This document shows positions 35,259 to 44,653 of a stretch of 64,000 bases of DNA, piece after piece; position 1 is the first letter of the stretch, and every line of letters begins with the position of its first letter. Under the pieces are notes generated by a model. That model was not told the origin of the DNA. It saw only the letters and a list, made by a program, of their open reading frames with translations, and did no database searches. The position numbers were made by a program, and so were the translations under genes. Origin of the DNA: Meiothermus sp. (GTDB taxonomy: Bacteria > Deinococcota > Deinococci > Deinococcales > Thermaceae); the NCBI RefSeq assembly GCF_026004115.1, contig NZ_BPIM01000001.1, positions 1,759,501 to 1,823,500 on the forward strand, given 5' to 3'.

Positions 35259-35918
35259 ATGGCCCACTTTCAACGGCCCCACTCGGTGCGCGAAGCTGCC
35301 TACGCCCACCTGCGAGGGGCCATTCTGGCCGGTTCCTTGCTGCCGGGGACGCGCATTTCCGAGCCGGGGTTGGCCCAGGAACTCGGTATCAGCCGTACCC
35401 CCGTGCGGGAAGCCCTGCAGCGTTTGTCGCAAGAGGGCCTGGTGGAGCTACTACCGAACAAAGGGGCGCGGGTACGTGTCCTGTCGGCCAGCGAGGTGCG
35501 CGAGGTCTACGATGTGCGGGCCTTGCTCGAGGGCGAGGCGGCGGCTTTAGCTGCCCGCAATGCCACCCAGGCAGAACTGGATGGCCTCGAGCGGCTTTTG
35601 CAGGCCCTGGATGCGCTGCCTAAAGACGATTACAACCAGCAGATGCAGGTAGACTTCGACTTTCACACTGCGCTGGTCGAGGCGGCCCACAACAAAACTT
35701 TGGCCCGGATTTATGCCGACCTGCGCTCGAGCTTGACGCTCATTCGCTCCTTCCAGCGCACCCTTTCCCAACACCCCAAAACCCGCCAGCAGCACCAGGC
35801 CATTCTGTCGGCGCTCAAGGCCCACAACCCCCAACAAGCCGCCGAGGCAGCGCGGGCACACGTGTACAACTTCCGCGACCTGGTGATGCAAAGCCTCCAG
35901 GAGCAGGTCTGGCAGTAG
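35259..35918 (+). CDS. GntR-family (FadR/FCD) transcriptional regulator
   Basis: 219 aa. The N-terminal winged helix shows [17 protein letters not shown] and [20 protein letters not shown] (recognition helix). The C-terminal FCD domain has [31 protein letters not shown] with the metal/ligand-binding Asp and His, and [13 protein letters not shown]. It is first in an operon with proline dehydrogenase and P5C dehydrogenase, so proline or a breakdown product is the probable effector. ATG 35259 lies 12 bases after the -10 box, an almost leaderless start. Confidence 0.92.
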   Translation: MAHFQRPHSVREAAYAHLRGAILAGSLLPGTRISEPGLAQELGISRTPVREALQRLSQEGLVELLPNKGARVRVLSASEVREVYDVRALLEGEAAALAARNATQAELDGLERLLQALDALPKDDYNQQMQVDFDFHTALVEAAHNKTLARIYADLRSSLTLIRSFQRTLSQHPKTRQQHQAILSALKAHNPQQAAEAARAHVYNFRDLVMQSLQEQVWQ

Positions 35919-35928
35919 AGGAGTGTCT

Positions 35929-36852
35929 ATGGACTTCAATCAAAGCTATCGTTCGTTTGTGCTGGCGATTGCCCAGAACAAAGGCATCAAAAACCTGGTG
36001 CTGACCCGGGGGCGCAATTTTGCCCGCCGGTTTATCGCCGGCGATACCCTCGAGGAGGCCCTGCGGGTGGTGGAGGCTTTGGAGCGCGACCGGATTCATG
36101 CCATCCTGGATTTGCTGGGCGAGATGGTCACCTCGGAAGCCGAAGCGCGAAAATTCCAGGGCGAGATTGTGCGGCTGGTACAGGCCTTTGGCGCCCTGCC
36201 CTACCCGCGGTATGTGGCCCTCAAGCTCACCCAGCTGGGGCTCGACCTCTCCGAAGACCTGGCGTTTGCCCTGATGCAGGAGATTCTGGCCGAGGCGCGC
36301 AAGGTGGACTGCTTTGTGCGGATTGACATGGAGGATAGCCCCCGGGTAGAGGCTACCCTGCGGGTCTACAAGCGGCTGCGCGAGGCCGGTTTCAACAATA
36401 CCGGGGTGGTGCTGCAAAGCTACCTCAAGCGCAGCGAGCAAGACCTGCAAGACCTCATACCCCTGCGAACGCCGGTGCGCATCGTGAAGGGTGCTTACAA
36501 AGAACCCCCCGAGGTGGCCTTTCAGGACAAGCGTATGGTGGATGCACAGTTTATGGTGTTGTGCAAGAAGGCCTTGGAAAATGGCCTTTACACCGCTATT
36601 GCCAGCCATGACCCCCAGATCATTCAGGAGATGAAACGCTGGACAGCCGAAAAAGGCATCGGGCGCGAGTGCTTCGAGTTCCAACTGCTTTACGGGGTGC
36701 GCCGCGATGAGCAGAAAAAACTTGCTGCGGAGGGCTACACCGTGCGTGCCTACGTGCCTTATGGCACCGACTGGTACCCCTACTTCTCGCGCCGCATTGC
36801 CGAAAGGCCAGAAAACCTCTTGTTTGTGGCCCGGAGCCTGATTCAGGGATAG
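35929..36852 (+). CDS. Proline dehydrogenase (monofunctional)
   Basis: FAD enzyme oxidising proline to 1-pyrroline-5-carboxylate. 307 aa, the length of the single-domain Thermus Pro[14 protein letters not shown] (FAD/substrate Lys), [14 protein letters not shown], and [13 protein letters not shown] at the end (paired Arg residues binding the proline carboxylate) are characteristic. ATG 35929 follows GAGGAG at the correct distance, ten bases after the regulator's stop. The product is presumably passed to the P5C dehydrogenase two genes on. Confidence 0.94.
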   Translation: MDFNQSYRSFVLAIAQNKGIKNLVLTRGRNFARRFIAGDTLEEALRVVEALERDRIHAILDLLGEMVTSEAEARKFQGEIVRLVQAFGALPYPRYVALKLTQLGLDLSEDLAFALMQEILAEARKVDCFVRIDMEDSPRVEATLRVYKRLREAGFNNTGVVLQSYLKRSEQDLQDLIPLRTPVRIVKGAYKEPPEVAFQDKRMVDAQFMVLCKKALENGLYTAIASHDPQIIQEMKRWTAEKGIGRECFEFQLLYGVRRDEQKKLAAEGYTVRAYVPYGTDWYPYFSRRIAERPENLLFVARSLIQG

Positions 36853-36854
36853 AC

Positions 36855-37241
36855 ATGGCAACGAAACTGGATTTGCACCTTCTGGAAGGCCGGTACGCGG
36901 TCTGCCAGCTTATGGCCGCTGCCTCCGTTCCGGCCTGGGCCACAGGCCAAGGTTTTGTGAGCATCAGCCGCAGCGACGAGGAGCTAACCGTGGTCTGCCA
37001 TCAGAGCCGCGTGCCTCCTGAGGTCAAAGCCGAGCGCGACTGGCGTTGCCTTCGCCTAGCCGGCCCCTTCGATTTTGCCCTTACCGGCATCCTGGCCTCG
37101 GTGCTCTACCCGCTGGCCGAAGCCGGGGTGGGCATCTTTGCGGTCTCGACCTTCAACACCGACTACGTGCTGCTCAAGCACCACCAGCTAAAGCGGGCTG
37201 TGGCAGCCCTCGAGCAGGCCGGACATGTGGTGCACGTATAA
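36855..37241 (+). CDS. ACT-domain protein within the proline operon
   Basis: 128 aa. FALTGILASVLYPLAEAGVGIFAVSTFNTDYVLL is a beta-alpha-beta ACT-like module (from about residue 72), the last strand followed by a helix (QLKRAVAALEQAGHVV). It matches the small CASTOR/ACT_7 type proteins that bind amino acids. It starts two bases after the proline dehydrogenase stop. A role as an amino-acid sensor or a modulator of proline degradation is an inference from its position. Confidence 0.78.
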   Translation: MATKLDLHLLEGRYAVCQLMAAASVPAWATGQGFVSISRSDEELTVVCHQSRVPPEVKAERDWRCLRLAGPFDFALTGILASVLYPLAEAGVGIFAVSTFNTDYVLLKHHQLKRAVAALEQAGHVVHV

Positions 37242-37284
37242 AGCAAAAAGTCCTGAGCAAAAGGCATCAACGAAAGGAGCTTGT

Positions 37285-38832
37285 ATGACCCCCGAACCCT
37301 ACCGCCCCGAACCCATCGAAACCTTCCAGAGCCCCGAAGCCTTCGAGGCCATGCGCAAGGCCCTGACCGAGGTACGGGCCCAGTTTGGCCGCCACTACCC
37401 CCTCATCATCGGTGGCGAGAAGGTGCACACCCAGGAAACCATTACCTCTACCAACCCATCTAACCCCTCCGAGGTGGTGGGGGTGAGCGCCAGGGCCGGC
37501 ATTGCCGAGGCCGATGCCGCCCTGGACGCGGCCTGGAGGGCCTTCAAGAGCTGGCGCGACTGGCCCCAGGAGCACCGCAGCCGGGTGCTGCTGAAGGCGG
37601 CCCAGATTATGAAGCGCCGCCAGCGGGAGCTCGAGGCCTGGCTGGTCTACGAGATTGGCAAAAACTGGGTGGAGGCCGCCGCCGATGTGGCCGAGGCCAT
37701 CGACTTTATTCGCTACTACGCCATCTCGGCCCTCAAGTACAAGGACGGCGCCCCGGTGCTGCCCTATCCGGGCGAGGACAACGAGGCCTTCTACATCCCG
37801 CTGGGGGTGGGGGTGGTGATTGCCCCCTGGAACTTTCCGCTGGCCATCCTGACCGGCATGACCGTGGCCCCCATTGCGGTGGGCAACTGTGTGGTTTCCA
37901 AGCCCGCCGAAGACACGGTGGTGATTGCGGCCAAGCTCTTCGAGATTCTGGAAGAGGCCGGTCTGCCCGCAGGTGTTGCTAACTTTTTGCCAGGGTCGGG
38001 CAGCGAAGTGGGGGCCTATCTGGTGCAGCACCCCCGCACCCGGTTTATCAACTTTACCGGCTCCCTCGAGGTCGGCCTCCGTATCAACGAAAGCGCGGCC
38101 CGGCTCTCGCCGGGGCAGGTCTGGCTCAAGCGGGTCTTTTTGGAGCTGGGTGGCAAGGACGGCCTGATCGTGGACGAAACTGCCGACCTGGCCGCAGCAG
38201 CCCAGGCCACCGTGCAGAGCGCCTTTGGCTTCCAGGGGCAGAAGTGCTCGGCGGCCTCGAGGCTGATTGTGGTGGACGGGGTGCATGACCTCCTGATGGA
38301 GCAGATTCTGCACCGCACCGAGGGCCTGATTGTAGGTCCCGCCGAGGAGAACCCCGATATGGGGCCGGTGGCCAGCGCCCAGCAGGAAAAAACGGTACTT
38401 TCCTACATCGAGATCGGGCAGCAAGAGGGCCGGCTGGCCCTAGGAGGACGCCGGCTCGAGGGCAGCGGGTTCTTCATCTCGCCCACCGTGTTCGAAAAAG
38501 TCTCCCCCGATGCCCGTATTGCCCAGGAAGAAATCTTTGGCCCGGTGCTTTCGGTAATCCGGGTACCCGACTTCGACGCCGCGCTCGAGGTGGCCAACGG
38601 CACCCGCTTTGGCCTGACGGGCGGGGTGTTCTCGCGCAAGCGTGAGCGCCTCGAGCGGGCCCGCCGCGAGTTCCACGTGGGCAACCTGTACTTCAACCGC
38701 AAGATTACCGGAGCCCTGGTCGGGGTGCAGCCTTTTGGTGGCTTCAACCTCTCGGGCACCGACACCAAGGCCGGGGGGCCCGATTACCTGCTCAACTTCC
38801 TGCAGATGAAGAGCGTGACCGAGCGCTTCTAA
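37285..38832 (+). CDS. 1-pyrroline-5-carboxylate dehydrogenase
   Basis: NAD-dependent oxidation of glutamate semialdehyde to glutamate, the second step of proline use. About 515 aa, aldehyde dehydrogenase superfamily. [15 protein letters not shown] holds the Asn, [10 protein letters not shown] the NAD loop, [13 protein letters not shown] the catalytic Glu, and [13 protein letters not shown] the catalytic Cys. The C-terminus [19 protein letters not shown] is typical of the P5CDH branch. ATG 37285 follows AAAGGAG. It ends the operon. Confidence 0.94.
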   Translation: MTPEPYRPEPIETFQSPEAFEAMRKALTEVRAQFGRHYPLIIGGEKVHTQETITSTNPSNPSEVVGVSARAGIAEADAALDAAWRAFKSWRDWPQEHRSRVLLKAAQIMKRRQRELEAWLVYEIGKNWVEAAADVAEAIDFIRYYAISALKYKDGAPVLPYPGEDNEAFYIPLGVGVVIAPWNFPLAILTGMTVAPIAVGNCVVSKPAEDTVVIAAKLFEILEEAGLPAGVANFLPGSGSEVGAYLVQHPRTRFINFTGSLEVGLRINESAARLSPGQVWLKRVFLELGGKDGLIVDETADLAAAAQATVQSAFGFQGQKCSAASRLIVVDGVHDLLMEQILHRTEGLIVGPAEENPDMGPVASAQQEKTVLSYIEIGQQEGRLALGGRRLEGSGFFISPTVFEKVSPDARIAQEEIFGPVLSVIRVPDFDAALEVANGTRFGLTGGVFSRKRERLERARREFHVGNLYFNRKITGALVGVQPFGGFNLSGTDTKAGGPDYLLNFLQMKSVTERF

Positions 38833-38858
38833 AGGTTTTGGCTTTTGCTAGAACTGCT

Positions 38859-39320
38859 CTAGTACTCTTCGTCTACTTCGTGCAGCCGCTGGGCCCAGAG
38901 GCTTTCGGGCCGGTGGTGCTCCCGCACAATCTGGGCGACCTGGGGGTCGAGGATGCGTATGGCCGCATAATCGGGGTGGTGGCGGCGAATCTGCCAGGCC
39001 CCGCGCAGCCCTTTGTCCAGAGGCTCGATGGGAACATCCAGGCTAATAAGCCCAGTCAGGATGCGTTCCAAAGGCCGGTAGGGCCGCAGGGCCTTGCCGC
39101 TGTCGTGCAGCAGGGCAGCCCGCACGGCAAAGCTGGGGGCGTCGGGGTAGCGCTCGAGCAGCCGCTTGGCTACCCGCACGGCGTGTTCCCGATCGCGCAC
39201 ATCCATGGCTTTGTACAGGTGGGCCTCTTCGATGCTGAGTTCGGCCAGGGCCCAGGCGTCGTCCGGTTGGGCTTGAGCCGGTACAAAAGCTTTGTACAAT
39301 CGCTTCAGGCGCAGCCACAC
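38859..39320 (-). CDS. HD-domain hydrolase
   Basis: 153 aa. REHAVRVAKRLL (first His), AALLHDSGKAL (HD pair) and a later Asp (RHHPDYAAIRILDPQV or HEVDEE) form a small HD metal-dependent phosphohydrolase like many annotated HD-superfamily proteins. The substrate is unknown. Start GTG 39320 lies ten bases beyond a -10 box and lacks a ribosome-binding site, so translation may be leaderless. Confidence 0.8.
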   Translation of the reverse strand: MWLRLKRLYKAFVPAQAQPDDAWALAELSIEEAHLYKAMDVRDREHAVRVAKRLLERYPDAPSFAVRAALLHDSGKALRPYRPLERILTGLISLDVPIEPLDKGLRGAWQIRRHHPDYAAIRILDPQVAQIVREHHRPESLWAQRLHEVDEEY

Positions 39321-39330
39321 GAATTTATCC

Positions 39331-39359
39331 TACGTACTAAACCTTGATAGCTTTGTCAA
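39331..39359 (-). promoter_or_regulatory. Promoter of the HD hydrolase gene (minus strand)
   Basis: Read on the minus strand: TTGACA (39359-39354), 17-base spacer, TACGTA (39336-39331). The start codon is ten bases further on. Confidence 0.5.
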
Positions 39360-39416
39360 ATCCGGCCAATTGTGGCAACCCCAGGGGCTGGGGTAACGTA
39401 GGGGCGGGAGGAAAAC

Positions 39417-40067
39417 ATGAACATACGCGCTCTAATTGCAGAGTTTCTGGGAGTTTTTGCCTTGTGCTTTGTAGGGATTGGGGCCATTGCTGCCACCCAG
39501 GGCGGCGACCTGATGGTGGTGGCCCTGGCCCACGGCCTGGCCATCGGCCTTTCGGTGGTGGCTTTGGGGGCCCTCTCGGGGGGCCATTTTAACCCTGCCG
39601 TCACCTTTGGCATGCTCATCACCGGTCGCATTTCCCCGGTGGGCGCGGTGGGCTACTGGGTGGCCCAACTGCTGGGGGGGGTGGTGGCGGCTTTCTTCAT
39701 TGGTGCGCTTTACGGTGGCACCGCGGTAGCCGATGGAACCCCGGCCCCCGGCGCCAACCACACCGCCATCCAGGCCCTCATGATGGAGATTTTCCTGACC
39801 TTCTTTTTGGTCTCGGTAATTTTTGGCTCAGCGGTTTTCAATAACTTTAGCTACGCCGGTTTGGCCATTGGCCTGGCCGTCACCATGGACATTCTGGCCG
39901 GAGGGCCTATCTCGGGGGCGGCCATGAACCCTGCCCGGGTGCTGGGCCCGGCCATCATCGGCGGTGAATGGAATGCCCACTGGGTTTACTGGGCTGGCCC
40001 GCTGGTGGGGGCTGGTCTGGCGGCCCTGCTCTACGACTTTTTGTACAGCAGGAAAGCCGACAGCTAA
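39417..40067 (+). CDS. MIP-family channel, aquaporin-like
   Basis: 216 aa, six membrane helices and the two half-helices with NPA motifs: GGHFNPAVTFG near residue 59 and GAAMNPARVLGP near 170. The Arg after the second NPA is the selectivity-filter Arg. The short length and compact loops fit AqpZ-type water channels better than the longer glycerol facilitators, but this is not certain. GGGAGGA precedes ATG 39417. Confidence 0.9.
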   Translation: MNIRALIAEFLGVFALCFVGIGAIAATQGGDLMVVALAHGLAIGLSVVALGALSGGHFNPAVTFGMLITGRISPVGAVGYWVAQLLGGVVAAFFIGALYGGTAVADGTPAPGANHTAIQALMMEIFLTFFLVSVIFGSAVFNNFSYAGLAIGLAVTMDILAGGPISGAAMNPARVLGPAIIGGEWNAHWVYWAGPLVGAGLAALLYDFLYSRKADS

Positions 40068-40088
40068 TGGCACAATTCTGGCTTTCAG

Positions 40089-40754
40089 CTATGAGCTGCT
40101 GGCCAGCCTTTTCGCCCGCTCGAGAATCCCGTCAAACATGGCGGCGGTCAGTTTGCCGGTCTGGGTATTCTGCCGGCTGACGTGATACGAACTCAACAAG
40201 ACCCGCTCGCCAATGCGGTACTCGCTACCGTGGGCAAAGGGATAAGCTGATTTGCGCAGACGGTGATATCCCAAAAGGGCGTCGTGGGCAATTTGGCCCA
40301 GAGCCAGGTAGACCTTGAGGTTGCGCAGAAAAGCCAGTTCCTGTTCAGTCCACTTTGCACAGGTACGTATCTCGAGGGGACTGGGTTTGTTGCCGGGCGG
40401 TGCGCAGCGCACCGCCGCGGTGATGTAAACGCCATGCAGCACCAGGCCATCGCCCTTGTGGGTTGAAGTGGGCAGGTTGGAGAGCCCGGCGCGGTAGAGG
40501 GCCGGGTACAGGAAGTCGCCAGAAGCATCACCGGTAAATGGCCGTCCGGTGCGGTTGGAGCCGTGGGCCCCGGGGGCCAGTCCAAAAACCAGGATGCGGG
40601 CCCCGAGGTCGCCAAAACCCGGTACAGGCCGGGCCCAGTATTCTACGTTACGAAAGGCAGCGCGTTTTTCCTGCCCCACCTGCTCGCGCCACGCTACCAG
40701 CCGGGGGCAGGCCCGGCAAACTGCTATTTGGGCGTGGAGGGCCTCGAGGCTCAT
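40089..40754 (-). CDS. Uracil-DNA glycosylase, family 5 (UDGb-like)
   Basis: Removes uracil and some other deaminated bases from DNA. CRACPRL near residues 13-19 and later Cys residues (VRCAPPGNK, RTCAKW) can bind the [4Fe-4S] cluster. GLAPGAHGSNRTGRPFTGDASG, shown by its halves GLAPGAHGSN and GRPFTGDASG, matches motif 1 of the family 5 enzyme first described in Thermus, where Ala replaces the usual Asp/Asn; SSYHVSRQNTQTG is motif 3. 221 aa is normal. Convergent with the aquaporin gene. Confidence 0.92.
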   Translation of the reverse strand: MSLEALHAQIAVCRACPRLVAWREQVGQEKRAAFRNVEYWARPVPGFGDLGARILVFGLAPGAHGSNRTGRPFTGDASGDFLYPALYRAGLSNLPTSTHKGDGLVLHGVYITAAVRCAPPGNKPSPLEIRTCAKWTEQELAFLRNLKVYLALGQIAHDALLGYHRLRKSAYPFAHGSEYRIGERVLLSSYHVSRQNTQTGKLTAAMFDGILERAKRLASSS

Positions 40755-40930
40755 GCTATCTCCATTAGACCATCAGGCGGGGTGTCTCGAGCAAGCGCAT
40801 CCGCTGCCGCTCTTTTGTACCGGGTACAGACCCAAGGGTATTGCCGCTTTTGCCTGGAGTTCTAACCGTTTCTCCCCGTACAATCAAGTATCTTTTCGCC
40901 GACTTGTTCTTTTTCGGGAGGTTTGTTCAC

Positions 40931-42406
40931 GTGCAAAATGTAGCTACTGTAGCCCTACCGCGCATCATTCAAGGTGGGATGGGCGTTTCTGTTTCCAACT
41001 GGCGTCTGGCTAGAACGGTTTCGTTGCTGGGGCAACTGGGCGTGGTGTCGGGTACTGCTATGGATACGGTCCTGGTGCGGCGATTGCAGGACGGCGACCC
41101 CGCCGGGCGGGTGCGCCGTGCCCTGAGCGCATTTCCATTCCAGCATTGGGTTAAACCGGTTCTGGAGAAATATTTTCTGCCCGAGGGTCGCCGGGGTCAG
41201 CCCTACAAACGTGTCCCTATGCCAAGTCGCCTGGGTGACACCGCTTCGCAAATTATGCACGTGCTGGGCGGGTACGTCGAGGTATTTCTAGCCAAGGAGG
41301 GGCATGGGGGTCTGGTTGGGATTAATCTGCTCACCAAGCTGCAAATTCCTACCCTGGGCACGCTCTACGGGGCCATGCTGGCCGGGGTGGACTATGTGTT
41401 GATGGGCGCCGGCATTCCCCGCGAGATTCCAGAAGCACTCGACAAACTTGCAGCGGGCGAGAAGGCTTCGCTCAAAATAGACGTCACCGGCTGGACCGCG
41501 GCAGACGCCCCCCGCCTTTACTTCAATCCGCAGGAAATCGCCGGTCAGGCCCAGACCCTGAAGCGCCCCCACTTTTTGCCGATCATTGCCTCCAACTCGC
41601 TGGCTACGCTGCTGGCCCGCAAGGTAACGGGCACCATTCAAGGCTTTGTGATTGAAGGCCCTACCGCAGGCGGGCACAACGCACCCCCTCGAGGGGCACC
41701 GGTTTTTGATGAGCGCGGGCAGCCGGTGTATGGCGAACGGGATGTGGTCGACCTCGAGCAAATCAAAGCCCTGGGCCTGCCTTTCTGGCTAGCGGGTGGC
41801 ACCGGTTCGCCCGAAGCCCTGGAAAGCGCGATCAACCAGGGAGCGGCAGGTATCCAGGTAGGAACGCTCTTTGCCTACAGCCAGGAGTCTGGTTTCGAGG
41901 CGGGCCTCAAAGAACGGGTGCTGGAGCAGGCCGCCAGAGGGGAGGTCAGGGTCTTTACCGACCCCAAAGCCTCGCCTACCGGTTTTCCCTTCAAGGTAGC
42001 GGAAGTAGAAGGTACGCTCTCCCAGCCGGAGGTCTATCGGCGCCGAACGCGGGTCTGCGACCTGGGCTATCTGCGCGAACCTTATCAGGTAGCCGATGGC
42101 AAAATCGGCTTCCGCTGTGCTTCTGAGCCCATCGAGCAGTACCTGGCCAAAGGGGGCGACCTCGCCAACACCGAGGGGCGCAAGTGCTTGTGCAACGCGC
42201 TTTTGGCAGCAGTTGGGCAGGGCCAGGTGCAAAAAAATGGCGACCCAGAGCTGCCCCTGGTGACCAGTGGTGACGACCTCGAGCGCATCGGTCGCTTCGT
42301 GGCCCGGTTTGGCACTCGCTACAGTGCTCGGGATGTGGTGGCCTATTTGCTGGGAGAAGCGATTTCATCCGAGCCAAGAACGCCGCAGTTGGTAGCGGAT
42401 GGGTAA
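40931..42406 (+). CDS. Nitronate monooxygenase/2-nitropropane dioxygenase-like protein
   Basis: FMN-dependent TIM-barrel enzyme, about 491 aa. IIQGGMGVSVSNWRLA at the start binds FMN, VIEGPTAGGHNAPPRG supplies the conserved Gly-Gly-His, and WLAGGTGSPEALESAINQGAAGIQVGTLFAY is the second phosphate region. It is longer than ordinary NMOs (about 330-380 aa), with a Cys-containing C-terminal extension (RVCDLGYLREP, GRKCLCNALL) suggesting the larger subgroup. Start GTG 40931 follows GGGAGG. The true substrate is uncertain. Confidence 0.85.
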   Translation: MQNVATVALPRIIQGGMGVSVSNWRLARTVSLLGQLGVVSGTAMDTVLVRRLQDGDPAGRVRRALSAFPFQHWVKPVLEKYFLPEGRRGQPYKRVPMPSRLGDTASQIMHVLGGYVEVFLAKEGHGGLVGINLLTKLQIPTLGTLYGAMLAGVDYVLMGAGIPREIPEALDKLAAGEKASLKIDVTGWTAADAPRLYFNPQEIAGQAQTLKRPHFLPIIASNSLATLLARKVTGTIQGFVIEGPTAGGHNAPPRGAPVFDERGQPVYGERDVVDLEQIKALGLPFWLAGGTGSPEALESAINQGAAGIQVGTLFAYSQESGFEAGLKERVLEQAARGEVRVFTDPKASPTGFPFKVAEVEGTLSQPEVYRRRTRVCDLGYLREPYQVADGKIGFRCASEPIEQYLAKGGDLANTEGRKCLCNALLAAVGQGQVQKNGDPELPLVTSGDDLERIGRFVARFGTRYSARDVVAYLLGEAISSEPRTPQLVADG

Positions 42407-42590
42407 CGCCGAGGGTCTAAGGTCTGCTGACAACCATCACAAAAAGCATCAGGGCAGAACAGCGGTTTCTGTCCTGACCTTGTGTATTTTTGTGAAGAAA
42501 AACCGTAAATGGGCCTACCATCTGTTGTGAAATTAACGGTCAAACTCGAGGGGTAGTTAATTTTCCGAAGCGCCGTTCGAAGGGTGAGCC

Positions 42591-43532
42591 GTGGGGTTTC
42601 AGTCGCCGCTATTGCTTTTGGTACTGCTGCTGGTACCGCTTTTGGCGTGGTGGTACTTGCGCAGGGTGCAGGGTGGGACGGCGAGTGCCCATGTGCTATA
42701 CCCCAACCTTGCGCAGTTTGCTGGCATTGCCGAGCCGCGCTGGAAGCGCCACCTGAGCGCAGGGCTATACGCGCTGGCGCTGGTGCTGGCCATCCTGGCC
42801 CTGGCCCGCCCCCAGGCCACCATTCCAGCGCCCGACAACCTGGCTACGGTCATGATTGCCCTCGACATTAGCCGCTCGATGCGGGCGCAGGACATCGAAC
42901 CGGATCGCTTTACGGCGGCTAAAAAGGAGGCTCAGAACTTTGTGCGTGCGCTGCCGGATGGGGCCAAGGTGGGGCTGGTGAGCTTTGCGGGCTATGCGAC
43001 CCTGGAAGTGGAGCCCACCACCGACCACCCGCGCATCCTGGATCAGATAGAGCTGCTGCAGATGGGTCGTGGAACGGCCATTGGCGACGGTCTGCTGGAA
43101 AGCCTCAAGGCTTTTCCCAAGGACGAAAACAACAAACTCCTGGGCCCCGCCACGGTGATACTGCTCTCCGATGGCCGCAACAACCGGGGGATTGACCCCC
43201 TCGAGGTGACCCCTTTTGCCAAGGACATGGGCATAGTGGTGCATACCATCGGGCTGGGCCGGCGCAGCAACCCGGGCGACCCCGACCAACAGTGGGGCGG
43301 CTTCTGGATGCAGTTCGACGAAGAAACCCTGCGTTCCATTGCCGAATCTACCGGCGGACAGTACTACGGGGCGGAGTCGGCTGAGGCCTTGCGTCAGGCT
43401 TATCGCAACCTGAGCCGGGTGGTGGGCTGGAAGCCCCAGCGCACGGAGATCAGCGGTTTGTTTGGACTTGCTGCCGGGCTGGCGCTGGCCTCGAGTTTGC
43501 TCATTTCCAACCTGCGCCGTCAGGTAATCTGA
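42591..43532 (+). CDS. VWA-domain membrane protein (BatA-like)
   Basis: 313 aa. An N-terminal membrane anchor (LLLLVLLLVPLLAWWYL), a second helix (LYALALVLAILALARP), a von Willebrand A domain with the MIDAS motif MIALDISRSMRAQD, and a final membrane helix (LFGLAAGLALASSLLIS) give the BatA/BatB architecture. Such proteins act with MoxR ATPases, none of which is adjacent. Start GTG 42591 follows GGGTGAGCC; this is a weak site. Confidence 0.87.
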   Translation: MGFQSPLLLLVLLLVPLLAWWYLRRVQGGTASAHVLYPNLAQFAGIAEPRWKRHLSAGLYALALVLAILALARPQATIPAPDNLATVMIALDISRSMRAQDIEPDRFTAAKKEAQNFVRALPDGAKVGLVSFAGYATLEVEPTTDHPRILDQIELLQMGRGTAIGDGLLESLKAFPKDENNKLLGPATVILLSDGRNNRGIDPLEVTPFAKDMGIVVHTIGLGRRSNPGDPDQQWGGFWMQFDEETLRSIAESTGGQYYGAESAEALRQAYRNLSRVVGWKPQRTEISGLFGLAAGLALASSLLISNLRRQVI

Positions 43533-43691
43533 AAGCTTTTATTACGCTCAAAAGGGTTTTGCGGAGGAGCCCTCTTGGGTGTATGGCTCTCAAAAGCGGT
43601 CACCTGGCTATCTTGGATCTCATCCAATTGCGGATGCTGACATGAACCAGAGATTCGGTGCTGTCTGGTTTAGATTGGGGCAGGAGGGAAT

Positions 43692-44063
43692 ATGAAAAAA
43701 CTTACGGTGCTGGGCCTACTGGTAGGGGCAAGCTGGGGTTGGGCCGCGGGCTGCGATAACCCCAGTGCCGACTTCGACTACGTCTACTGCGCTACCCAGC
43801 TTTTTGTGCAGGCCGACAAAGAAATCAACGATGTGTACCGCGAGCTGGTGGGCAAGTTGAACGCTGAAGGGCGCTCGGTGCTGCGTACCTCGCAACTGGC
43901 CTGGATCAAGAGCCGCAACCAGCAGTGCACCCGGGTAGATGCCACCTCGCGCACCGTTAACCTGGACTGCGCGACCCGCATGACCCAGGAACGCACCAGT
44001 TTTCTCAAGGCCCGCATCCGCGAGTGCAACAGCACAGGCTGCGTGATTAGCCGCTTGCGCTGA
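43692..44063 (+). CDS. LprI-family (DUF1311) secreted protein
   Basis: 123 aa with a signal peptide (KKLTVLGLLVGASWGWAAG). The mature part has six Cys, with CDNPSADFDYVYCATQLFVQADKEINDVYREL matching the LprI N-terminal region, shown here as CDNPSAD and ADKEINDVYREL, and LRTSQLAWIKSRNQQC. Family members bind or inhibit lysozyme in some pathogens; here the role is unknown. GGAGGGAAT precedes ATG 43692. Its end overlaps the convergent next gene by 17 bases. Confidence 0.85.
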   Translation: MKKLTVLGLLVGASWGWAAGCDNPSADFDYVYCATQLFVQADKEINDVYRELVGKLNAEGRSVLRTSQLAWIKSRNQQCTRVDATSRTVNLDCATRMTQERTSFLKARIRECNSTGCVISRLR

Positions 44064-44634
44064 GGGACAACCCCAACCAGCCAGGGCCGAGCTCGAGCTT
44101 CTCCACCCGCACGGTTGGGCTGGCCTCGAGCCCCAGCACCCCCAGGCGCTGCCGAAGGGATGCTTCTTGCAAGCCCTTTTGCAAAAGCGGCTTTAGGTAT
44201 AGCTCTAGCTCCATGTTTCCGCACAACTCCAAAAGCCCCGGCAGGCGCTGTTTGGCCTGAGCTGCAGCAATTTCCAGCACCTTGCCCGGCACCTGGTTGA
44301 GCACCGGGGCACCCCGAAACCCCGAAAAGTGCAGGTGCTCAACCCGCAGCCGCCAAATCTGACTTTCGGGTATATAGCCCAGGGCCAGCACCCCAAGTTG
44401 CATGGCCGGGCCGCTGGCGAACTTGACCTCTAGCTCGCAGCGGTTTTCGCTCAGTTCAAACGACCGGAGTTTCCCACCCTGCAAGCGGCCCAGGGGAAAG
44501 CGCAGCAGTTTGAGGGGCAGGTCTACGCTGGCGAGCTGGTGCTGCAACCAGCCCTGTAACAGGGTCTGTTCAAGCTGTAGTTCCATGCGGACTTGCAGCA
44601 GCGGCATAACCTCATTATCGGCAGCCGAGGGCAA
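44047..44634 (-). CDS. Hypothetical protein (195 aa)
   Basis: No family recognised with confidence. The sequence is rich in Leu and alternates polar and apolar residues as in a beta-sheet lipid-binding protein (LQVRMELQLEQTLLQGWLQHQL, then VRVEKLELGPGWLGLSLSASG at the end), faintly like DUF2993/LmeA proteins. No signal peptide or TM is visible with the ATG 44634 start; ATG 44607 is an alternative. It converges on the LprI-like gene with an overlap and is divergent from folC, whose start is 19 bases away. Confidence 0.55.
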   Translation of the reverse strand: MPSAADNEVMPLLQVRMELQLEQTLLQGWLQHQLASVDLPLKLLRFPLGRLQGGKLRSFELSENRCELEVKFASGPAMQLGVLALGYIPESQIWRLRVEHLHFSGFRGAPVLNQVPGKVLEIAAAQAKQRLPGLLELCGNMELELYLKPLLQKGLQEASLRQRLGVLGLEASPTVRVEKLELGPGWLGLSLSASG

Positions 44635-44653
44635 ACCCGATAGACTGAGGTCT

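Noticed and set aside
44402-44653. Long N-terminal extension of folC
   Set aside because: The extension overlaps the divergent hypothetical gene, has low-complexity Ser/Arg composition and no homology to FolC; GTG 44654 fits the family start.
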